Source of the DNA: Spirilliplanes yamanashiensis
GTDB taxonomy: Bacteria; Actinomycetota; Actinomycetes; Mycobacteriales; Micromonosporaceae
Assembly (NCBI RefSeq): GCF_016863475.1
Contig: NZ_BOOY01000042.1
Location: 1-64,000 of the forward strand
Reading direction: 5' to 3'
Length of the DNA stretch: 64,000 nt
How positions within the stretch are numbered: position 1 is the first letter of the stretch; every line of letters begins with the position of its first letter. Made by a program: the position numbers and the translations under genes. Shown piece by piece: positions 39,162-46,921 of this stretch. Under the pieces are notes generated by a model. It saw nothing but the letters and a program-made list of their open reading frames with translations. It was not told the DNA's origin and did not search any database.

Positions 39162-39680
39162 GTGGCGACTGTTCCGGGGCGCGAGGCCGTCCGGGCCGAC
39201 CTCGAACAGGTGTTCCGGGCCGCCTACCCGCGGGTCGTGGCGGTCGCCGCCCGGGTCCTCGGGTCGCGCGACGAGGCCGAGGACGTGGCCCAGGAGGTCT
39301 TCCTCACGTTCGGGCGCTCGTCCGTGCCCGCCGGTGAGGCGCTGGGCTGGCTGTCCGTGGCCGCCGCGCACACCGCGCTGAACCACCTGCGCTCCGGTCG
39401 CCGCCGCGCCCACCGCGAGGTGGCCGCCGGCGACGGCGCCACCGTGACGCCGGACGTCGCCGACGCCGTCGTCACCCTCGACGAGCGGCGCCGGGTGCGC
39501 GCGGCGCTCGCCCGGCTCCCCCGCAAGCAGGCCGTCGCCCTCGTCCTGCGGCACAGCGGCGTCAGCTACGCCGACGTCGCCGCCGCCCTCGACCTCTCCC
39601 CCGGCAGCGTGGGCACCACTGTGCGACGCGCCGAATCCGCCCTACGCAAGGAGTTGAACCGTCATGCGTCATCCGACTGA
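39162..39680 (+). CDS. ECF RNA polymerase sigma factor
   Basis: 172 aa from GTG 39162, chosen because AGGG (39151-39154) is 7 nt upstream and the family's region 2 starts soon after; longer frames upstream lack homology. Region 2: LEQVFRAAYPRVVAVAARVLG and EAEDVAQEVFL. Region 4: ARLPRKQAVALVLRHSGVSYADVAAAL with the helix-turn-helix DLSPGSVGTTVRRAE. First gene of an operon with its anti-sigma factor (17-bp overlap) and an ABC transporter. Confidence 0.92.
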   Translation: MATVPGREAVRADLEQVFRAAYPRVVAVAARVLGSRDEAEDVAQEVFLTFGRSSVPAGEALGWLSVAAAHTALNHLRSGRRRAHREVAAGDGATVTPDVADAVVTLDERRRVRAALARLPRKQAVALVLRHSGVSYADVAAALDLSPGSVGTTVRRAESALRKELNRHASSD

Positions 39681-40755
39681 CGGCACGCTGCGCCGCCTCC
39701 TCGACGAGCCGGCGGGCGTCGCCGACGCCGACCGTGAGCACGTCGCCGGCTGCGCGGTGTGCCGGGCCGGGCTCGCCGCCGCCCAGCGGGACGCGGCGCT
39801 CACCGGCGCGGCCCTGGACATGGACGCCGACGTCGACGTCGACCGCGCCTGGTCGCGCCTGTCCGCCGCGACCGCCGCGACCGCCGCGGACGGCCGCCGG
39901 CCGCAGACCGCCGCCGCCGGTTCCCGCTGGCGGACCGCCCTGCGCAGCCCGGTCATCGCCGGCGTCGCCGTGGTGACGCTGCTCGCCGGGGCCGGCGCCG
40001 CGGCCGCCGCCGACTGGCTGCCGATCTTCCGGACCGAGCGCATCGCCCCCATCTCGATCTCCCAGGCCGACCTGCTCAAGCTGCCCGACCTCTCCGGGTA
40101 CGGCGACCTGGAGGTCACCGAGGAGGTGCAGCTGCGCGGCGTCGCCGACGCGGCCGCCGCCCGGCAGGCCACCGGCCTCGACGTCCCCCGCGTCGACGAC
40201 CTGCCGCGCGGCGTGACCGGCGAACCCTCGTTCCAGGTGGGCGACCGGGCCAGCGCCGTCTTCACGTTCTCCGAGGCCAAGGCCCGGCAGGCGGCCGCCG
40301 CGGCCGGGCACACCCTGCCGCCCGCGCCCGCCGGCCTGGACGGCAGCAGCTTCCGGCTGACCGTCGGGCCCGGCGTCGCCGCCGTCTGGCAGGAGGCCCG
40401 CGGCCTGCCCGCCATGCTCGTGGCCCGCGTGGTCGCGCCCAAGGGCTACTCGACGGGCGTCCCGTTCGAGACCGCCCGCGACTACCTGCTGTCGCTGTCC
40501 GGCCTGCCCGAGCACGTCAAGTCGCAGCTGCGCACCTTCTCCGCCGACGGCCGGACCCTGCCGGTGCACGTGCTGGCCGAGGAGCTGACCAGCGCCTCCG
40601 CCGACGTCGACGGCGTGCCCGCCACCGTGTTCAGCTCCCGCGACGGCGCCCTGACGGCCGTCGTCTGGGTGCAGGACGGCGTCGTCACCGCCGTCGCCGG
40701 CTCGCTGAGCACCGAGGAGGTCCTGTCGGTGGCCCGCGACCTGGAGGACCGGTGA
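39664..40755 (+). CDS. Transmembrane anti-sigma factor
   Basis: 363 aa. N-terminal anti-sigma domain with a zinc-binding H-x3-C-x2-C (REHVAGCAVCRAG, residues about 26-36). One membrane helix near residue 100-118 (VIAGVAVVTLLAGAGAAAAA). An extracytoplasmic domain of about 240 residues (SFQVGDRASAVFTFSE, FRLTVGPGVAAVWQE) may sense envelope state. The 17-bp overlap with the sigma gene ensures balanced synthesis. Release of the sigma factor probably needs proteolysis or zinc-site oxidation. Confidence 0.9.
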   Translation: MRHPTDGTLRRLLDEPAGVADADREHVAGCAVCRAGLAAAQRDAALTGAALDMDADVDVDRAWSRLSAATAATAADGRRPQTAAAGSRWRTALRSPVIAGVAVVTLLAGAGAAAAADWLPIFRTERIAPISISQADLLKLPDLSGYGDLEVTEEVQLRGVADAAAARQATGLDVPRVDDLPRGVTGEPSFQVGDRASAVFTFSEAKARQAAAAAGHTLPPAPAGLDGSSFRLTVGPGVAAVWQEARGLPAMLVARVVAPKGYSTGVPFETARDYLLSLSGLPEHVKSQLRTFSADGRTLPVHVLAEELTSASADVDGVPATVFSSRDGALTAVVWVQDGVVTAVAGSLSTEEVLSVARDLEDR

Positions 40756-41723
40756 CCGGCCCCGCCCTGGACGCCGTCGACCGGGTGCTCGCCGAGCTGC
40801 CCGAGACACCGGCGGTGTGGTGCTCCGGCCTGCGCAAGCGGTACCGGCGGCAGACCGCGGTCGACGGGGTGTCGTTCACCGTCGGCCGCGGGGAGGTCCT
40901 CGGCCTGCTCGGGCCCAACGGCGCCGGCAAGACCAGCGTCATCAAGATCCTGCTCGGGCTGGTCCGGCCCGACGCCGGCGAGGTGCTGCTGCTCGGGCGG
41001 CCGGCCCGGGACCCGCGGTCCCGCGCCCGGGTCGGCTACCTGCCCGAGCTGTTCCGCTACCAGCCGTGGCTGACCGCCACCGAGGTGCTCGACCTGCACG
41101 TCCGGCTGTCCGGGGCGGCGGTGCCGGCCGCCGAGCGGCGCGAGTGCCTGGCCCTCGTCGGCCTGGCCGACCGCGCCCGCGACCGGGTCGGCGGCTTCTC
41201 CAAGGGCATGCAGCAGCGCCTCGGCCTGGCCGTCGCGCTGGTCGCCCGCCCGGAGTTCGTCGTCCTCGACGAGCCGACCAGCGCCCTCGACCCGCTCGGC
41301 CGGGCCGACGTGCGCGACCTGCTGCTGTCGCTGAAGGACCGCAACGTCGCCGTCCTGCTGAACTCGCACCTCATCGGCGAGGTCGAGCGGGTCTGCGACC
41401 GGGTCGTCATCCTCGACAAGGGCCGCGTCGCCGCGTCCGGCACGCTGCCCGAACTGCTCGGCCGGCGGGAGCTGCGGCTGCGCCTCGACGGGGTCGGCCC
41501 CGACGCGGAGGCCCGGCTGGCCGCCGCCGGCGCCCTCACCCGCAGCGGGGACGCGTTCACGGTCACGCTGCCCGCCGAGGACGACGCCGCGATCGTGCCC
41601 GCCCTGGTCGCGGACCTGGTGCGCCTCGGGGTGCGCGTGCACGCCGTCGAACCCGGCCGGATCAGCCTGGAGGAGCGCCTGCTCGACATCCTGCGCGCCG
41701 GTGACACGGAGGAACACCCATGA
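40752..41723 (+). CDS. ABC-2 type transporter ATP-binding protein
   Basis: 323 aa from GTG 40752, overlapping the anti-sigma stop (GTGA). Walker [10 protein letters not shown], signature FSKGMQQR, Walker B FVVLDEPTSALDPLGR, H-loop LNSHLIGE. The C-terminal extension of about 90 residues is usual for CcmA/DrrA-like ABC-2 ATPases. Works with the next gene's permease. The gene order implies that the sigma/anti-sigma pair and the transporter are expressed together and may sense the same envelope stress. Confidence 0.92.
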   Translation: MTGPALDAVDRVLAELPETPAVWCSGLRKRYRRQTAVDGVSFTVGRGEVLGLLGPNGAGKTSVIKILLGLVRPDAGEVLLLGRPARDPRSRARVGYLPELFRYQPWLTATEVLDLHVRLSGAAVPAAERRECLALVGLADRARDRVGGFSKGMQQRLGLAVALVARPEFVVLDEPTSALDPLGRADVRDLLLSLKDRNVAVLLNSHLIGEVERVCDRVVILDKGRVAASGTLPELLGRRELRLRLDGVGPDAEARLAAAGALTRSGDAFTVTLPAEDDAAIVPALVADLVRLGVRVHAVEPGRISLEERLLDILRAGDTEEHP

Positions 41724-42568
41724 CCGCCCGCATCGTCCTCACCGTCGCCGCCCTCACCCTGCACGAGGCGGGCCGCCGCCGGGTGGTGCGCTCGCTCGCC
41801 GTGCTCATGGTGGCGCTGCTCGCCCTCAGCGCGTGGGGGTTCTCGCTGCTCGACGCCGAGTTCGGCACGTTCACCAGCGGCGAGTCCAAGATGGCCGCGT
41901 CCACCGTGCTCAACCTGGTGATGTTCGGCCTGAGCCTGATCGCCGCCCTCGGCACCGCCTTCCTCGCCGGCCCCACCCTGGCCGGCGAGACCGAGTCCGG
42001 CATCGCCCTCGCCGTGCTCGCCCGGCCGGTCCGCCGCTCCGCGGTGCTCGTCGGCAAGTGGCTGGGCCTGGTCACCTTCGGCAGCGCGTTCGTCATCCTG
42101 GCCGGGGCCGCCGAGTTCGTCGTCGTCCGCAGCACGGTCGGCTACTGGCCGCCCGACCCCGTCGCCGGCCTGGCCCTGCTCGCCGCCCAGACGACCGCGC
42201 TGCTCACCCTCGGCCTGCTGCTGTCCACCGTCATCTCCCCGATGGCGTCGGGCATCGTGTCGGTCGGCCTGTTCTGCGCCACCTGGATCGCGGGCGTCGT
42301 CGGCGGCGTCGGCGCCATCTTCGACAACGAGTCCCTGGCCCGCGTCGGCACCGTCTCCCAGGTCATGCTGCCCACCGACGGGCTGTGGCGGGGCGCCATG
42401 TACGCCTTCCAGGACCCGTCCCTGCTGGCCCTGGCCGGCTCCCCCGCCGAGGGTCACCCGTTCCTCAGCCAGGCGCCGCTCACCGGCGCGTACCTGGCGT
42501 GGGCGGGGTTCTGGGTCGTCGGGGTGCTCACCCTGGCGGCACTGTCGTTCCAGCGCCGCGACCTCTGA
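41720..42568 (+). CDS. ABC-2 type transporter permease
   Basis: 282 aa, ATG 41720 overlapping the previous stop (ATGA). Six hydrophobic helices (LAVLMVALLALSAWGFSLL; LNLVMFGLSLIAALGTAFLA; LGLVTFGSAFVILAGAAEF; LALLAAQTTALLTLGLLL; SGIVSVGLFCATWIAGVVGG; WAGFWVVGVLTLAALSF). Resembles NosY/CcmB-like ABC-2 permeases with the GETESGIA loop after helix 2. Last gene of the sigma operon. Substrate unknown. Confidence 0.9.
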   Translation: MTARIVLTVAALTLHEAGRRRVVRSLAVLMVALLALSAWGFSLLDAEFGTFTSGESKMAASTVLNLVMFGLSLIAALGTAFLAGPTLAGETESGIALAVLARPVRRSAVLVGKWLGLVTFGSAFVILAGAAEFVVVRSTVGYWPPDPVAGLALLAAQTTALLTLGLLLSTVISPMASGIVSVGLFCATWIAGVVGGVGAIFDNESLARVGTVSQVMLPTDGLWRGAMYAFQDPSLLALAGSPAEGHPFLSQAPLTGAYLAWAGFWVVGVLTLAALSFQRRDL

Positions 42569-42572
42569 CCGC

Positions 42573-42600
42573 GCGGGTGGCCCCGGCCGGGGCCACCCGC
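42573..42600. terminator. Perfect 28-bp palindrome, bidirectional terminator
   Basis: GCGGGTGGCCCC (42573-42584) pairs with GGGGCCACCCGC (42589-42600) around GGCC, making a 12-bp stem between two convergent genes, 4 bp after one stop and 7 bp before the other. It can serve both strands. Confidence 0.75.
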
Positions 42601-42607
42601 GGACCGG

Positions 42608-45319
42608 TCAGCGGGCGGTGCCGCTGGCCCACAGCGGGCTGCGGGCGTGGTGGTAGATGACCAGGTTGCCGTCGTCCTGCATGGACAGGTACGGGGCGAT
42701 CCGGTTCGCGCCCCAGCTGCCCGACGCCCACACCGGCTGGCCCGCGTCGGTGTAGAGGACGAGGTTGCCGTCGGGCTGCAGGTCGGCGCGGGTCGGGCGG
42801 CGGTCGGCCGGCAGGTTCCAGGTGCCGGTGGCCCAGATCGGGTTCTGCTGCGGCGGGCCGTCGTACAGGACCAGGTTGCCGTCGGGCTGCATGAGCAGCG
42901 TGTAGCGGCCGTTCGGCGAGACCAGGCGCTGGTTGGCGGTCAGCCGCTGGCCGGCCTGGAGCTGGTTCGCCGCCCCGCCGGACGGGGGCTGGGCGTCGGC
43001 GGCGGTGCCCCACGCCGACGGGCTGCCGCCCAGCGTGTGGGCGAGGGTGCCGCCGCGGGCGAGCGCGTCCCAGCCGAGCCAGGACCGGGTCACCGGGGCG
43101 CCGCCCAGCGTCACCGACTGGATGTAGCGGACGGTGTCGGTGGCGCCGGGGGCGTTGATCGTCAGCGTGCCGCCCTGGCCGTTGGTGTGGCCGCCGATGC
43201 GCACCTGCGCCGAGGGGAACTGCGGGCTGGACAGGGCGAAGAAGTTGCCGCCGGCGGTGGTCGGGTAGAGGCCGAGCGAGGAGAAGACGTACCAGGCGGA
43301 CATGGTGCCGAGGTCGTCGTTGCCGGTCATGCCGTCCGGGCCGGTGGTGAACAGGGTCATCGCGGCGCGTACGACCGTGGCGGTCTTCGCGGGGGCGCCG
43401 GCCCAGTGGTACATGTACGGCGCGAGCAGGTCGGGCTCGTTGTTGGGGTTGTAGGTGGGCTTGCCGTAGTAGTCGTACGGCTGGGTGATCCACGCGGACC
43501 GGGCGGTGCCCGCCGGGTCGGTGAGCAGCCGGTCGTAGGCGAAGAACGCGTCCAGCCGCTGCTGGGTGGCGGCCCGCCCGCCCATGAGGGCGACCAGCCC
43601 GGCCGGGTCCTGCGGCACCAGCCACTGGTACTGGTAGGCGCCGCCCTCGTGGAACTGCCGGTCGGCGGCCACCGGGTCGTACGGGGTGAGCCAGCCGCCG
43701 TCGGTGGTGCGGGGCCGGAAGTGCCTGGTGCCGGTGTCCCACAGGGTGCGGTACCACTGGCCGCGCGCGGCGAACAGCTGCGCGTCGGCGGTGCGGCCGA
43801 GGGCGCCCGCCATCACGGCCAGGGCGGCGTCGGCGAGCGCGTACTCCATCGTCGCCGAGGCCGGGTGGGCGCAGTCGTTGTCGCCGCCCTTGTGCGCGCA
43901 GTCGGTGCCGACCCGCAGCCCGGACGGGATGTAGCCGCGGCTGAGGTAGTGGGCGACGCCGCTGCGGCCGTTGAACGGCGAGGACGCGGGCGGGGTGCTG
44001 GTGGCGTTGCGGCGCATCAGCTCGTACGCCTCGGTCTCGTACCCGGCGAGCAGGCCCTTCGACCAGGCCTCGACGAGGAACGGGGTGACCGGGTCGCCGG
44101 TCATGATGTTGGTCTCGCTGTTGACGAGCGCCCACCGGGGCAGCCAGCCGCCGTCGCGGCCGATCGCCACGACGGACAGTGCCACGTCCCGGGCGACCTG
44201 CGGGTACAGCACCTGGAGCAGCTGCTGGTGCGGGCGGTACGTGTCCCAGAGGGAGAAGTTCTGGTACGGGGTGTAGCCGTTCGCGGTGTGCACCTGCCGG
44301 TCGAAGCCGATGTACCGGCCGTCGACGTCGCCGGCCAGGTTGGGGTGCAGCAGCGAGTGGTAGAGGGCGGTGTAGAACGCGGTCTGCCGCTGCTCGGAGC
44401 CGCCGGTGACCCGCACCGCGTCGAGGTGCTGCCGCCAGGTCTCGCGCAGCCGGTCGCGGGTGGCGCCGAAGTCGTAGGAGCTGCCGGTCTCGGCCGCCAG
44501 GTTGCGCCGGGCGCCGTCGACACCGGTGTACGACAGGCCGACCTTGACGACGACGTCCCGGTCGCCGGTGGCGTCGAACGTGACCCAGGCGCCGTTGCCG
44601 CCGGCGCCGGCGGCGTCGCGGCCGCCGGGCGTCAGGGTGGTGTCGCGCCAGGTGCCGTGGGCCCGGAACGGCCGGTCGAACGTGGCGCTGAAGTACACGG
44701 TGTGCCGGTCCTGCCCGGCGCAGAAGTTGCCGGCCTCGACCCGCCCCTCGACGGTGCGGTCGCCGACGACGTGCACCTCCGAGCTGAACACCCGCTGGTT
44801 GGCCTTGCCGGTGTTGAACAGCACGTTGGCGGCGTTCGTCGCCGGGAACGTGTACCGCTGCCAGCCGGTGCGGGCGGTGGCGGTCAGCTCGGCGTTCACC
44901 CCGTAGCGGGACAGCCCGACGCGGTAGTAGCCGGGCTCGGCGTCCTCGTCGTCGTGCGAGAACGCCGACCGGTAGGCGGTGTGGTCGCCGCTGGTGACGG
45001 CGCCGGTGGTGGGCATGATCGGCAACTCACCGGCGACCTCGCAGCCGACCCCGGACAGGTGGGTCTGGCTGAAGCCGTGGATGGCGTTCTGCTGGTAGTC
45101 GTAGCCGCCCTGGCCGCCGGTGTCGGGGCTGACCTGGACCATGCCGAACGGGGCGGTGGCGCCGGGGAACGTGTTGCCGAAGTTCTGCGTGCCGACGAAC
45201 GGGTTGACCAGGGCCGACGGTTCGGCGGCGGCGGCCGGGGCGGCGGGGGTCACCACCAGCGACCCGGCGATCAGCAGCGCGGCGGTGGCCGCGCGCCTGC
45301 AGAAACGAGCACCGAGCAT
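42608..45319 (-). CDS. Secreted GH92 alpha-mannosidase with bulb-type lectin domain
   Basis: 903 aa. Sec signal peptide with cleavage after AAA near residue 32. Residues about 35-770 are a GH92 exo-alpha-mannosidase (VNPFVGTQNFGNTFPGA, SLWDTYRPHQQL, GNDDLGTMSAWYVFSSLG), a calcium-dependent inverting enzyme. After a GWDALARGGTL-type linker, residues about 790-903 form a bulb-lectin (B_lectin) domain with three mannose-binding Q-x-D-x-N-x-V-x-Y motifs: QPDGNLVLY twice and QDDGNLVIY. The lectin probably holds the enzyme on mannans. AGGAG 6 nt before ATG 45319. A GTGCA-N6-TGCAC palindrome upstream suggests sugar-responsive control. Confidence 0.95.
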   Translation of the reverse strand: MLGARFCRRAATAALLIAGSLVVTPAAPAAAAEPSALVNPFVGTQNFGNTFPGATAPFGMVQVSPDTGGQGGYDYQQNAIHGFSQTHLSGVGCEVAGELPIMPTTGAVTSGDHTAYRSAFSHDDEDAEPGYYRVGLSRYGVNAELTATARTGWQRYTFPATNAANVLFNTGKANQRVFSSEVHVVGDRTVEGRVEAGNFCAGQDRHTVYFSATFDRPFRAHGTWRDTTLTPGGRDAAGAGGNGAWVTFDATGDRDVVVKVGLSYTGVDGARRNLAAETGSSYDFGATRDRLRETWRQHLDAVRVTGGSEQRQTAFYTALYHSLLHPNLAGDVDGRYIGFDRQVHTANGYTPYQNFSLWDTYRPHQQLLQVLYPQVARDVALSVVAIGRDGGWLPRWALVNSETNIMTGDPVTPFLVEAWSKGLLAGYETEAYELMRRNATSTPPASSPFNGRSGVAHYLSRGYIPSGLRVGTDCAHKGGDNDCAHPASATMEYALADAALAVMAGALGRTADAQLFAARGQWYRTLWDTGTRHFRPRTTDGGWLTPYDPVAADRQFHEGGAYQYQWLVPQDPAGLVALMGGRAATQQRLDAFFAYDRLLTDPAGTARSAWITQPYDYYGKPTYNPNNEPDLLAPYMYHWAGAPAKTATVVRAAMTLFTTGPDGMTGNDDLGTMSAWYVFSSLGLYPTTAGGNFFALSSPQFPSAQVRIGGHTNGQGGTLTINAPGATDTVRYIQSVTLGGAPVTRSWLGWDALARGGTLAHTLGGSPSAWGTAADAQPPSGGAANQLQAGQRLTANQRLVSPNGRYTLLMQPDGNLVLYDGPPQQNPIWATGTWNLPADRRPTRADLQPDGNLVLYTDAGQPVWASGSWGANRIAPYLSMQDDGNLVIYHHARSPLWASGTAR

Positions 45320-45351
45320 GGCAGTCTCCTCGCGCGGCCGGCGTCACCGGT

Positions 45352-45367
45352 GTGCAATGAACTGCAC
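45352..45367 (-). promoter_or_regulatory. Inverted-repeat operator candidate upstream of the GH92 gene
   Basis: GTGCA-ATGAAC-TGCAC, a perfect 5-6-5 inverted repeat about 33 bp upstream of the mannosidase ATG, in the leader or promoter. A TTGACT (45393-45388 on minus) lies further upstream as a -35 candidate. The regulator is not in the window. Confidence 0.4.
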
Positions 45368-45442
45368 GCTGACACGTAACATTTAAGCGAGTCAATAGTC
45401 GACGGTCCTGAGTGGCCGGTCGGGCAGCCAACGGGGGTTTGG

Positions 45443-46039
45443 ATGCCGGGGACGGTCCTGCTCGACCGCGCCGTCTTCGTGTCGTACGCGACGGCCCGGG
45501 CCAACCCGGGCGACGACGCCGGCCACGAGCCGGACCGGTACTGGCGCGGCCAGGCCAACGGGCTGTGCGGCGCCGCCGTCCGCGGCCACCTCGTGCTGGT
45601 GACCGGCCTGCACACCGGGTACGTGCGGATGACGGTCGAGCTGCACCCGGCGGAGCCGCCGCTCGGCGACGAGTGGGAGGACGCCGTCGAGGCCCCGTTC
45701 CGGCAGCGCGCCAAGAAGCTGTGGGTCGGCGGCCTGATGGACCGGACGTACCCGGCGAGGCTGCCGCCCGGCGACTACCGGGTGCGCTACTGCGCCCGCG
45801 GCATGGAGCAGGGCCGGCGCCAGGACACCGCGGGCAGGGACGAGATCGTCGACGCGTACCTGCTGCAGTTCTGGCCGGCGGACCCGGCGCCGGACCGGGT
45901 CGTCCGGCAGACCACCGACATCGCCGCCCGCTACCACGCCAAACCCCGGAAACCCGCACCCACCGCGGCGGAGCGGGCGGAACGCAAGCTGCGCAAGGCG
46001 GAGCGCCGCCGCCGCAAGGCCGCGGCACGGCCGCGATGA
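45443..46039 (+). CDS. Hypothetical protein
   Basis: 198 aa, no recognised family. No signal peptide or membrane helix. The core (VFVSYATARANPGDDAG, ANGLCGAAVRGHLVLVTGLHTGYVRMTVELH, RLPPGDYRVRYCARGMEQGRR, YLLQFWPADPAPDRVVRQTT) reads as an all-beta domain. The last 35 residues are strongly basic and helical (AERAERKLRKAERRRRKAAARPR), suggesting nucleic-acid or membrane contact. Divergent from the GH92 gene and translationally coupled to a 32-codon ORF by an ATGA overlap. Confidence 0.7.
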   Translation: MPGTVLLDRAVFVSYATARANPGDDAGHEPDRYWRGQANGLCGAAVRGHLVLVTGLHTGYVRMTVELHPAEPPLGDEWEDAVEAPFRQRAKKLWVGGLMDRTYPARLPPGDYRVRYCARGMEQGRRQDTAGRDEIVDAYLLQFWPADPAPDRVVRQTTDIAARYHAKPRKPAPTAAERAERKLRKAERRRRKAAARPR

Positions 46040-46134
46040 ACGCCCTGTGGGCGGCGGCCGGCGCCCACGGCGAGGACGGGTACCGGCAGTTCTTCGCCGA
46101 CCTGCGCGCGGCGTTCCCACGGCTGGGGCGCTGA
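46036..46134 (+). CDS. Small ORF (32 aa) coupled to the preceding gene
   Basis: ATG 46036 overlaps the stop of the previous gene (ATGA) and the frame ends at TGA 46132-46134. Product begins MNALWAAAGAHGEDGYRQFF, continues ADLRAAFPRLGR and is an amphipathic-helix-like peptide. The tight coupling and protein-like composition favour translation. Alternatively it is the tail of a larger domain split by a frameshift in the preceding gene. No family recognised. Confidence 0.4.
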   Translation: MNALWAAAGAHGEDGYRQFFADLRAAFPRLGR

Positions 46135-46219
46135 CGGCCCTGCCGCCGTGCCCTTTCGGGCGGGCGTGGCGATGGCACGATGCGGGCCGACCGCCCGGGC
46201 AGCGCGGGCCGCCGAAGGG

Positions 46220-46819
46220 ATGCCGGAGTTGTACGAGGAGCGGGTTCGGTTCACGCCAACGGTCGTCCTGGCGATCGGGTTCTTCCTGGTCGTCGCCGTG
46301 GTCTGGGCGGCGCTGTTCGGCACCGACCCGGCCATGCGCGGCGACGCCGAGGGCTGGGCCGTCATCCTCGTGCCGGTCGCCGTGTTCGGCGGGGTGGGCG
46401 TCGCGATCCTCGCCGACGTCCTGCGCCACCCGCTCGCCCTGCGGGTCGACGGTCACGGCGTGACCCTGGGCCGCTCGGCCGGGCTCGTCTCCCACCACGG
46501 GTGGGCGTGGCGCACCCCGCAGGTCACCGTGCCGTGGGAGGACACCGACGCCGTGGTGCTCTACCGGGTCGGGACCTCGAACGGGTCGTCGATGGCGTAC
46601 GTCGGGCTGCGCTTGCGGGCCGGGGCGGCGCTCCCGTCCGGGGAGCCGTCGGAGCGGGGGTTCTGGCCCCGGCTGGGCCGGCTGCTCGGCTCCGACGAGG
46701 CGCCCTGCGGCGTGGCGGTGTACCGGCAGGTGTTCGGCTGGCGCATCGACGAGAAGCGCCTGAAGCGGCACGTCCGGCAGCGCACCCGCGGGCGGGTCGA
46801 GGTTCTCGGGGGGTTGTGA
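46220..46819 (+). CDS. Two-helix membrane protein of unknown function
   Basis: 199 aa from ATG 46220 (TTG 46229 with AAGGGA 9 nt upstream is equally possible; frames extending to 46148 look non-coding). Two membrane helices, TPTVVLAIGFFLVVAVVWAALFG and WAVILVPVAVFGGVGVAILADVL, are followed by a cytoplasmic beta-rich domain (LALRVDGHGVTLGRS, VTVPWEDTDAVVLY, SMAYVGLRLRAG) reminiscent of bacterial PH/YcxB-like domains, and a basic end. Function unknown. Lone gene. Confidence 0.7.
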   Translation: MPELYEERVRFTPTVVLAIGFFLVVAVVWAALFGTDPAMRGDAEGWAVILVPVAVFGGVGVAILADVLRHPLALRVDGHGVTLGRSAGLVSHHGWAWRTPQVTVPWEDTDAVVLYRVGTSNGSSMAYVGLRLRAGAALPSGEPSERGFWPRLGRLLGSDEAPCGVAVYRQVFGWRIDEKRLKRHVRQRTRGRVEVLGGL

Positions 46820-46889
46820 CGGTCACGTCCGCGCCGGGGGTCCGGGCGGGGGCAGTCGTCTCAGGTTGCCCCCGCGGATGCCGACAGCA

Positions 46890-46908
46890 CGTCGAGCACA
46901 ACTCGACG
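46890..46908 (+). promoter_or_regulatory. Inverted repeat before the glycosyltransferase pair
   Basis: CGTCGAG-CACAA-CTCGACG, a perfect 7-5-7 repeat ending 13 bp before ATG 46922 and touching the GAGAGG ribosome site. It could be an operator or an mRNA hairpin that controls translation. Confidence 0.4.
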
Positions 46909-46921
46909 AGAGGCCCCCGCG

